This document shows, piece after piece, positions 8,435-13,316 of a stretch of 13,316 nt of DNA. The notes beneath the pieces are model-generated. The model was not told the DNA's origin. It ran no database searches and saw nothing but the letters and a program-made list of their open reading frames with translations. This stretch comes from Acidimicrobiales bacterium (GTDB lineage Bacteria > Actinomycetota > Acidimicrobiia > Acidimicrobiales > JAKAVM01), in the NCBI GenBank assembly GCA_027451785.1, contig DAIDIS010000106.1, positions 1-13,316 on the forward strand, written 5' to 3'. Position numbers and translations under genes: made by a program. Positions within the stretch are counted from its first letter, which is position 1. Each line of letters starts with the position of its first letter.

Positions 8435-8569
8435 TGAGGGCGAGGCAACCGGCTAGTTCAATTTCATAGAACTTCTAACGAATGATTGCCACGATCGGCT
8501 CCCCGTGGGCCACCGTTGTCTGTGTATACGGCTGGTCCCCGAAGCAGAAGACACCACCATCGGCGGAAG

Positions 8570-9679
8570 CTAGTGCTGCGTCGCGGATTTAACTTCGGTG
8601 AGTTTGGCTCGTCCTCGGCGCACTTTCTCGATGATCTTGTCGGCTTCGGCGTGCCACATGAACGGCTTGGGGTTGTCGTTCCGGTGTTCGGTCCATAGCT
8701 CCACGGCGGCTATTAGGTTGGCCAAGCTGGAGTAGGTCCCTCGGCGCAGCATCCGGTCGGTGAGTTCCTTGAACCAACGCTCCACCAGGTTCAGCCACGA
8801 GCTGGATGTGGGAATGAAGTGCAGGTGCCAGCGGGCCCGGTTGGGATGGGCCAGCCACTCTGTGACCTCGGGTGCCTTGTGAGCGGACAGATTGTCCAAG
8901 ATCACATGTATCTCGAGATCCTTTTGGACATGCAGGTCGATCAGCTTGAAAAACGCCACCACGTCCTTGGCGGTGTGCTTCTTGCGGGTGTCGTAGAGCA
9001 CCTGGCCGGTTGCAATGTTTAACGCAGCGAACAAGTCGGTGGTCCCGTTGCGCTTGTAATCGTGGGTCATAGTCCCGGCCCGGCCTCGCTTCATCGGCAA
9101 GCTGGGCTGAGTGCGATCCAGAGCCTGGCACTGGGTTTTCTCGTCGAAGGCGAAGACCGCTGCCCGCTCCGGCGGGTTCAGGTACAGGCCGACTACGTCA
9201 ACCAGCTTCTCTTCGAAACGAGGATCATTGGAGATCTTGAAACGGTCGACCTTCCACGGTTTCAGTTCATGGTCGCGCCAGATGCGAGCCACCGTGTCCT
9301 TGCCGACACCCACACGATCGGCCAGCCGCCGGGTGGTCCAATGCGTCGAGCCGTCATCGGGCAACTCGTTCTGAGTCACGCGCACCACCTCGGCCACCGT
9401 TCCCGGAGCCACCCACGACTTGCGGCCACGCCCCTTGGCGATCCGCCCCACGCCATCGATCCCCTCAGCCTCGAATCTTCGCCGCCACGCCCGCACCGAG
9501 TTATCAGTGGTCTGACACCGGCGGGCCACCTCATTGGTCGGCACACCATCGGCTGCCATCAGCAACGCTTTGGCCTGCACCACTTTGCGATGTTCCAGCG
9601 TGTGCGAACGAGCTATCTCCTCCAAGCGAGATCGCTGCTCATCTGTCACCGCCAACGGGGAAGCTGTCACGACCGGCAT
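8570..9679 (-). CDS. IS630-family DDE transposase
   Basis: The 369-residue protein is full length. An N-terminal helix-turn-helix pair occupies about 30-75 and 115-140 (VARRCQTTDNSVRAWRRRF; RRLADRVGVGKDTVARIW). The catalytic triad is D179 (FAFDEKTQ), D262 (VILDNLSAHK) and E300 (SSWLNLVERW), with the family-typical 37-residue final spacing. The start is 48 bp inside the right end. The final codon CAC ends at the element boundary; the stop TAG is made from the target TA plus one base of host DNA (8570). No frameshift or internal stop is visible, so the element may be active. Confidence 0.95.
   Translation of the reverse strand: MPVVTASPLAVTDEQRSRLEEIARSHTLEHRKVVQAKALLMAADGVPTNEVARRCQTTDNSVRAWRRRFEAEGIDGVGRIAKGRGRKSWVAPGTVAEVVRVTQNELPDDGSTHWTTRRLADRVGVGKDTVARIWRDHELKPWKVDRFKISNDPRFEEKLVDVVGLYLNPPERAAVFAFDEKTQCQALDRTQPSLPMKRGRAGTMTHDYKRNGTTDLFAALNIATGQVLYDTRKKHTAKDVVAFFKLIDLHVQKDLEIHVILDNLSAHKAPEVTEWLAHPNRARWHLHFIPTSSSWLNLVERWFKELTDRMLRRGTYSSLANLIAAVELWTEHRNDNPKPFMWHAEADKIIEKVRRGRAKLTEVKSATQH
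8571..8602 (+). repeat. IS630 left terminal inverted repeat
   Basis: It begins TAGTGCTGCGTCG and matches the opposite end at 24 of 32 positions, including the first eight. Confidence 0.85.
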
Positions 9680-9695
9680 GGCGATAGCCTAACCA

Positions 9696-9727
9696 TTCAC
9701 AGTAGTTATTTCAACGACACAGCACTA
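9696..9727 (-). repeat. IS630 right terminal inverted repeat
   Basis: Read inward on the minus strand it begins TAGTGCTGTGTCG. It lies between the transposase start and the host flank. Confidence 0.85.
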
Positions 9728-9987
9728 GATCGGTAGAGCCATTCTGAGACCGCCTGTCGATAAGGAGATGACCACCCAGCGGACTAACCTGATCCACGCG
9801 CTTCAACAAAGTTGAATGCCAATTTGCCGTGTGGGCTGTCTTCGCAACGGTGCCACAAGCGGTGGTCAACGCCAGTACAGCAACAACCGGCTAAGACAAA
9901 TGAGTATTCGCTTCTTCGCCCCATTGATCCTTGCCGCCCAGAAACAATTCAATGTCTTAAATTTCAGTTATCGGTCTCAAACAACTG

Positions 9988-10146
9988 TTACCAGTCCGTT
10001 ACATGTTGTCCGACAAGCTCGACGACAACGTCGATACATTGAAGCCCTGTACGCCATTGACCGTCAAGGGATAAGTAGAAATCTGGGTGGACATCCTCGC
10101 CCCAGGAGGGCTCACCTGCTTGCTCCGGCCCGGTCTCATGGCTCAC
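9988..10146 (-). CDS. Small unknown protein, coupled to the upstream 96-codon gene
   Basis: This 52-residue frame is supported by translation signals. GTG at 10146 overlaps the upstream stop by one base (TAGTG), and GGAGG (10155-10159) lies 8 nt before it inside the end of that gene. The product runs from an acidic, Gly/Pro-containing start (ETGPEQAGEPSWGED) to DFYLSLDGQWRTGL, then a hydrophobic IDVVVELVG and a final TDW. There is no signal peptide or membrane segment, and I recognise no family. Tight coupling of two very short genes in a region rich in mobile DNA resembles toxin-antitoxin or immunity pairs, but no motif proves it. Confidence 0.6.
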   Translation of the reverse strand: MSHETGPEQAGEPSWGEDVHPDFYLSLDGQWRTGLQCIDVVVELVGQHVTDW

Positions 10147-10436
10147 TAAGCAGGCCTCCGCCACCGCCTTAGGCTGGGGAACATCTCATTAGGATCCTTC
10201 TCGAAACCTGTTTGAGCTGCCATCATGTCGGCGTAATCCGCCAAGTCAACCATCGCCTTGGCGTGCTCGGCTGGTGACCGCTGGCTCCAGTACTCAGCCA
10301 GCTCTTTGTCATGGGTGTCCACGTGGCCACGAAATCGTTCGAGACGGGCACGACGAGCCTCATCCGGATCGATTCCAGATTCGTTACTCACAGTCACTGG
10401 TCGTTGTTCCTGGGTACTGATAGTTATAGCCCTCAT
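10146..10436 (-). CDS. Conserved-looking small protein of unknown function
   Basis: The 96-residue protein is mostly helical and charged. The segment DEARRARLERFRGHVD (about 25-40) is followed by ELAEYWSQRSPAEHAKAMVD (45-64), then LADYADMMAAQTGF and NEMFPSLRR. There are no membrane segments and no known DNA-binding motif. The ATG at 10436 is preferred over 10478 because GGAG lies 4 nt upstream. It overlaps the next gene at TAGTG and so should be translated with it. It is divergent from the HTH gene at 10576, with about 140 bp between them. It could be the antitoxin-like member of a two-gene module; function is not known. Confidence 0.65.
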   Translation of the reverse strand: MRAITISTQEQRPVTVSNESGIDPDEARRARLERFRGHVDTHDKELAEYWSQRSPAEHAKAMVDLADYADMMAAQTGFEKDPNEMFPSLRRWRRPA

Positions 10437-10549
10437 TGTACTCCGGTCATCTCTGAAGACCGAGAGGTGATCAGGCAATTCACGTTCGATCCAACGAAGG
10501 ACTACAAGCCCCTAAACGGCTCTTGATAGCGCCATGGGGGTTCAAACAT

Positions 10550-10576
10550 CCAGTATGTCCTGAAACATAACACTGG
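10550..10576. promoter_or_regulatory. Interrupted palindrome at the HTH gene start
   Basis: CCAGTATGT (10550-10558) and ACATAACACTGG (10565-10576) are inverted copies apart from a 3-base insert; TATGT/ACATA is perfect around a 6-nt centre. It abuts the proposed GTG start of the HTH gene, so it could be an operator or a recombination site. Confidence 0.3.
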
Positions 10577-11034
10577 TGGAGGTAATAGCACGATACTCAA
10601 ACCGCTGTGACCAGGGCGAACGAATTTCGGATGTGGTCGAAATGGTGGCCGGACGACCATCCGAGGCCATTTCTCCAACCAAGAAGCAGGTTCAACGGCG
10701 ACTCAGCAAAAACGAGACGAATGATCTTGTCGCTGCTTTCCTGGACGGAGCCAAGGTTACTGAATTGGCCACCGTGTTCGGTATCCATCGAGATACGGTT
10801 TCCCAGATTCTCAATCGAGCTGGAATCCAAAGGAGCGCCGTCAAGCTGAATGAGCCTACGGTCTATCGTGTCATCGAACTCTACCGAGCCGGGAACTCAT
10901 TGGCGAAGATAGCCCCGTTGGTCGGAGTGAATCCGGAGACGGTTCGGCTAGCGCTGATACGAGCTGAAATTACGTTGAGACCCAGACGAGGCTGCGCAGG
11001 ATTGAAGGCCTACGTCGCGGCGAGGCAATCCTAA
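10576..11034 (+). CDS. Double helix-turn-helix protein, resolvase-tail-like
   Basis: The 152-residue frame contains two similar HTH units. The first is LVAAFLDGAKVTELATVFGI plus HRDTVSQILNRAGI (about 51-84). The second is VIELYRAGNSLAKIAPLVGV plus NPETVRLALIRAEI (about 98-131). This is the layout of the C-terminal region of many actinobacterial serine recombinases (Hin/resolvase type), but no catalytic serine domain is present. It could be a stand-alone DNA-binding regulator or the surviving tail of a decayed recombinase. GTG 10576 has no SD, GGAGG lies just after it at 10578-10582, and ATG 10642 is a shorter alternative. A stop at 10561 bounds the frame upstream. Confidence 0.65.
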   Translation: MEVIARYSNRCDQGERISDVVEMVAGRPSEAISPTKKQVQRRLSKNETNDLVAAFLDGAKVTELATVFGIHRDTVSQILNRAGIQRSAVKLNEPTVYRVIELYRAGNSLAKIAPLVGVNPETVRLALIRAEITLRPRRGCAGLKAYVAARQS

Positions 11035-11212
11035 AGAGCACACCTTCATCTGGAGCCTCCACAAGAAGCCGCTCCACCTCTTGCCGCGCGTCAACTGATA
11101 GGCACTTCCGGCCCAAGAGTGTCTCGTGGTCAATTTCGCTGAAAGAGGTGCCTCTGGTGACGGCAGTTTCGAATGGCACTGGCAGGTCCCGACGAACAAG
11201 GGACGAATGCAT
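10970..11212 (-). CDS. Possible third ORF after the PIN toxin gene
   Basis: An 80-codon frame begins with ATG one base after the toxin stop (TGATATG) and overlaps the 3' end of the convergent HTH gene by 65 bp. The product (MHSSLVRRDLPVPFET, then VERLLVEAPDEGVLFRIASP) is not recognised. No clear SD is present. The placement suggests coupling, but the overlap argues against it. Confidence 0.25.
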   Translation of the reverse strand: MHSSLVRRDLPVPFETAVTRGTSFSEIDHETLLGRKCLSVDARQEVERLLVEAPDEGVLFRIASPRRRPSILRSLVWVST

Positions 11213-11213
11213 A

Positions 11214-11609
11214 TCAAATCTCGACGAAACCAATGTCGAGACCAGGGGCGCCACGAAGTCTCTCATCCATGGTAGCTAATTCAGCGCCAAGATGGCGAGC
11301 TAGCACTACGTAGACTGCGTCCGCCATCGTCACGTTTTCGCGAAGCGTCCAAGCTTCAGAGATAAAGGGGCGGGTTGAAACGTGCTGAACTCGCAAGCTT
11401 AGGAGTCTTGTCATGGCTTGGGCAGCCCTCTCCTGACTGATCTCCTTGCGTTGCGCTAGGCGACGCAAGACTCCGGCCGACTCAGTAAAGAAATTATCTG
11501 GGACCCACGAATCAGGCTTAGGCCCGATTGCCTTGGCTACCTTGATTGCAGTTTCGCTCCGAAGCGCTAACTCCACACCGATTGTTGCGTCGAGAACTAC
11601 AACCCTCAC
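11214..11609 (-). CDS. vapC: VapC-type PIN-domain toxin
   Basis: VapC toxins are Mg2+-dependent ribonucleases, often cutting tRNA or rRNA, that are held inactive by a cognate antitoxin. This 131-residue protein has the four acidic PIN positions: D7 (VVLDATIG), E43 (FTESAGVLRR), D97 (TMADAVYVVLA) and D115 (ATMDERL). The length is typical. GTG at 11609 overlaps the antitoxin stop (GTGA), the usual coupled antitoxin-first order. The target RNA cannot be inferred. Confidence 0.88.
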   Translation of the reverse strand: MRVVVLDATIGVELALRSETAIKVAKAIGPKPDSWVPDNFFTESAGVLRRLAQRKEISQERAAQAMTRLLSLRVQHVSTRPFISEAWTLRENVTMADAVYVVLARHLGAELATMDERLRGAPGLDIGFVEI

Positions 11610-11797
11610 TCGATTTCTTCTTCTCGCACCTCTCGAAGAACATCGGCCACGGAAACTGTGAGATTCACGGGCTCGTCCTCACGAGCCACAACTTCCCACC
11701 ACTCATCCAGCGGCAATAGATTGCGCTCGTCCTGATCGTGAATGACGACAATCGCGGGATCTGCTGCGATCTCCTCAGGACTCTTTGCCATTTTCAT
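11606..11797 (-). CDS. Antitoxin partner of the PIN toxin
   Basis: The 63-residue protein precedes and overlaps vapC by 4 bp, so it is the antitoxin by position. Its sequence is not a standard ribbon-helix-helix, AbrB or Phd start. It has MAKSPEEIAADPAIVVIHDQ, then NLLPLDEWWEVVA and a C-terminal acidic helix VADVLREVREEEIE that could occupy the toxin active site. A DNA-binding N-terminal domain is not evident, so autoregulation may be absent or use an unknown fold. ATG 11797 is used and 11791 is an alternative; the SD is weak. Confidence 0.7.
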   Translation of the reverse strand: MKMAKSPEEIAADPAIVVIHDQDERNLLPLDEWWEVVAREDEPVNLTVSVADVLREVREEEIE

Positions 11798-11862
11798 ATC
11801 TTACCGGACTGCTCTGACACCTTTCCTGAAGAGGCGTCATTCCCTCCGCCAGAGAAAACGAG

Positions 11863-11936
11863 TGGGCGCTGAGGGATTCGAACCCCCGACCTACTGGGTG
11901 TAAACCAGTCGCTCTAACCAACTGAGCTAAGCGCCC
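11863..11936 (-). tRNA. tRNA-Val (anticodon UAC)
   Basis: The minus strand folds as a cloverleaf. The acceptor is GGGCGCT/AGCGCCC, the D arm GCTC/GAGC, the anticodon stem ACTGG/CCAGT with loop TTTACAC (anticodon TAC at 11902-11900), and the T-arm loop TTCGAAT. The discriminator is A, and CCA is not encoded. It borders the accessory block, but no copy of its 3' end is seen elsewhere in the window. Confidence 0.95.
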
Positions 11937-12228
11937 GTCTAGGCCTCACCCGGAATCGTTGCCGTTTGGCGCCGGGCGAGCATCATGAATGTTAGGCGGT
12001 GCAAAACCGGAGCGCACACCCCGCAATCGGCTCGATGTTAGCTACCAGCCACATCAACCAAGGGTCGGCCGGACCGGCAACCTCGGCACTGACCTTCAGC
12101 CGGGTCCCAGCACGATATTGCGCCACCACGGCACTCGGTCAAAAGTGCGACGATTCCTCCCGAGGCCCAAAAGGCAAAAAACCCCAGCCCGGTGGCGTGG
12201 AGACCCAGAACCTTGAGACAATGTAGCC
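11937..12228. other. Intergenic region with no supported gene
   Basis: This stretch lies between tRNA-Val and the mutase gene. Open frames exist on both strands, but none has a good start signal, known motif or independence from the mutase 5' end. It should hold the promoters of both flanking genes; I could not assign boxes. I do not see a cobalamin riboswitch core. Confidence 0.6.
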
Positions 12229-13316
12229 ATGCCAGACGCGCCTTGGGTGATGCGTACATATTCGGGACACTCGTCCGCACGAGCGTCGAACGAGCTATAC
12301 AGGTCGAACCTTTCAAAAGGCCAAACCGGCCTTTCGGTGGCATTCGACCTTCCGACTCAAATCGGGTACGACCCCGACTCACCACAAGCCGCAGGTGAGG
12401 TTGGGAAAGTCGGCGTGCCGGTCGCCCACCTGGGCCACATGTCACAACTCATGGAGGGCATCCCGCTCGAAACCATGAACACCTCGATGACGATCAATGC
12501 CACGGCGGCATGGCTCCTGGGCCTTTACATCGCACATGGTGAGAACACCGGCGTAGACCCCAAGCTTCTGCAAGGAACAACGCAGAACGACATCGTCAAG
12601 GAGTATCTGTCGAGGGGGACGTATATATTCCCTCCCGAGCCGAGCCTCAGGTTGATCGTCGACATGGTCTCCTACACGGTTCAGAACGTGCCGAAGTGGA
12701 ACCCGATCAACGTTTGCAGCTATCACCTCCAAGAGGCGGGCGCGACCCCCGAACAGGAACTTGCCTTCTCCCTGGCGACTGCCATAGGCGTACTTGACGC
12801 TGTCAAACAATCGGGCCGGGTGCCTCAAGAGATTTTCCCTGAGGTCGTCGGACGAATCTCATTCTTCGTGAACTCGGGAATACGGTTCATAGAAGAAACA
12901 TGCAAGATGCGCGCCTTTACGAAGCTTTGGGACACGATCACCAAAGAGCGCTACGGCATCGACAACCCCAAGTACCGACGTTTCCGCTATGGAGTGCAGG
13001 TCAACTCCCTCGGCCTTACCGAGCCTCAGCCCGAGAACAATGTTCCCCGAATAGTGCTTGAGACACTCGGTGTCACCCTTTCGAAGAACGCTCGCGCAAG
13101 AGCAATCCAGCTACCCGCATGGAACGAGGCACTGGGATTGCCTCGGCCGTGGGACCAGCAGTGGTCCCTCAGAATCCAACAGATCCTGGCCTTCGAAACC
13201 GACCTGTTGGACAACGAGGATATCTTCGACGGCTCTCACGTGATCGAAAGGCGCACCCAAGAGCTGTGTGATCAGGCCATGGAGGAGCTAACCGGGATCC
13301 TCGATGCGGGTGGTGC
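12229..13316 (+). CDS. meaA: B12-dependent acyl-CoA mutase, ethylmalonyl-CoA mutase/MeaA type (3' end beyond window)
   Basis: The first 362 codons of a mutase large-subunit family protein read without a stop to the window end. Motifs: PWVMRTYSGHSS (5-16), GQTGLSVAFDLPTQIGYDP (31-49), NTSMTINATAAWLL (84-97), GTTQNDIVKEYLSRGTYIFP (116-135; R129 is the expected CoA-acid-binding arginine), NPINVCSYHLQEAGATP, RISFFVNSG, QVNSLGLTEPQPENN and AWNEALGLPRPWDQQWSLR. The RTYSGHSS, SRGTYIFPP and GLPRPWDQQWSLR sequences match MeaA/ethylmalonyl-CoA mutase better than methylmalonyl-CoA mutase. The reaction would be (2R)-ethylmalonyl-CoA to methylsuccinyl-CoA in the ethylmalonyl-CoA pathway of acetyl-CoA assimilation. 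The C-terminal cobalamin domain (DxHxxG) should lie outside the window. The ATG at 12229 is the first after an in-frame stop at 12214. No strong SD is seen. Confidence 0.9.
   Translation, partial: MPDAPWVMRTYSGHSSARASNELYRSNLSKGQTGLSVAFDLPTQIGYDPDSPQAAGEVGKVGVPVAHLGHMSQLMEGIPLETMNTSMTINATAAWLLGLYIAHGENTGVDPKLLQGTTQNDIVKEYLSRGTYIFPPEPSLRLIVDMVSYTVQNVPKWNPINVCSYHLQEAGATPEQELAFSLATAIGVLDAVKQSGRVPQEIFPEVVGRISFFVNSGIRFIEETCKMRAFTKLWDTITKERYGIDNPKYRRFRYGVQVNSLGLTEPQPENNVPRIVLETLGVTLSKNARARAIQLPAWNEALGLPRPWDQQWSLRIQQILAFETDLLDNEDIFDGSHVIERRTQELCDQAMEELTGILDAGG

Larger units (their letters stand above)
8571..9727 (-). mobile_element. Complete IS630-family insertion sequence
   Basis: The element is 1157 bp counting both flanking TA dinucleotides. 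Its ends, read inward, are TAGTGCTGCGTCGCGGATTT and TAGTGCTGTGTCGTTGAAAT; 24 of the first 32 positions match. TA at 8571-8572 and 9726-9727 is the expected IS630/mariner target duplication. It contains one intact transposase gene and interrupts a small minus-strand gene at a CTA codon. Confidence 0.9.
8475..9924 (-). pseudogene. Small secreted/lipoprotein-like gene, frameshifted and split by IS630
   Basis: Two minus-strand pieces join into one reading frame once the IS and one TA copy are removed. The 5' piece runs 9924-9728 and the 3' piece 8570-8475. The joined product is about 98 residues. It starts MGRRSEYSFVLA, continues VVAVLALTTACG (hydrophobic core and lipobox-like cysteine), then VDQVSPLGGHLLI, and crosses the insertion at GSTDL/ASADGGVFCFGD. 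It ends EPIVAIIR and TAG. A +1 shift is needed within GCCGG at 9891-9887; removing one G gives a continuous signal peptide. SADGGVF-type motifs recur in secreted actinobacterial proteins, as I recall. The ATG has AAGGA 3 nt upstream. It lies 63 bp downstream of the coupled small-gene pair and could have been their third operon member. Confidence 0.6.

Noticed and set aside
9062..9736. 224-codon plus-strand frame across the IS
   Set aside because: It is antisense to the intact transposase, has no family motif, and is explained by GC-biased codon use.
9816..10172. 118-codon plus-strand frame with a poly-proline end
   Set aside because: It lies opposite the better-supported coupled small genes and the broken secreted gene; composition looks like noise.
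11863..11936. tRNA-Val as an attachment site for an integrated island
   Set aside because: I found no second copy of the tRNA 3' end within the window and no tyrosine integrase gene nearby.
11937..12228. Cobalamin riboswitch upstream of the B12-dependent mutase
   Set aside because: I see no convincing B12-box core or surrounding stems, and such switches usually precede synthesis or transport genes instead.
12038..12445. 135-codon minus-strand frame at the mutase 5' end
   Set aside because: It overlaps about 215 bp of the mutase coding sequence. It has one hydrophobic stretch but no start signal or family match.

Overview
The window looks like a piece of an actinobacterial chromosome of moderately high GC. 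A member of the Acidimicrobiia or a relative is my guess. The evidence is indirect: a CYP125/124-like P450, a short OmdA protein with a CCWPGC tail, a secreted DUF1996 protein, a MeaA-type B12 mutase, and a broken secreted gene with an SADGGVF-type motif. No rRNA or other taxonomic marker is present.

Layout. Positions 1-4305 hold metabolic genes: acetate kinase (+), a convergent adenine-type phosphoribosyltransferase (-), a divergent M24-family peptidase (+), a C-rich spacer with a 38-bp tandem repeat, and a cytochrome P450 (+). A duplicated SD-ATG segment and a short OmdA gene (+) follow, closed by a 15-bp perfect inverted repeat at 4837-4877. Positions 4903-8325 form a probable regulatory unit. 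A secreted DUF1996 protein (-) is divergent from an OmpR-type response regulator and sensor kinase pair (+). GAATGT-like direct repeats lie in the shared upstream region.

Positions 8326-11862 are accessory. A complete IS630-family element (8571-9727) has a TA target duplication and sits inside a small secreted-protein gene. That gene can be rebuilt on the minus strand from 9924 to 8475 and also carries a one-base frameshift in its signal peptide. Just upstream on the same strand is a coupled pair of small unknown genes (96 and 52 codons, TAGTG junction). Next come a two-HTH protein like the tail of a serine recombinase and a VapBC-type toxin-antitoxin pair with an unusual antitoxin. The island ends at tRNA-Val(UAC), 11863-11936.

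Positions 12229-13316 hold the first 362 codons of a coenzyme-B12-dependent acyl-CoA mutase, best matched to ethylmalonyl-CoA mutase/MeaA. The gene runs off the window end. The most unusual content is the interrupted gene with the coupled small genes beside it, the IS whose transposase stop codon is made from target DNA, and the possible self-contained control of the DUF1996 gene by the adjacent two-component system.
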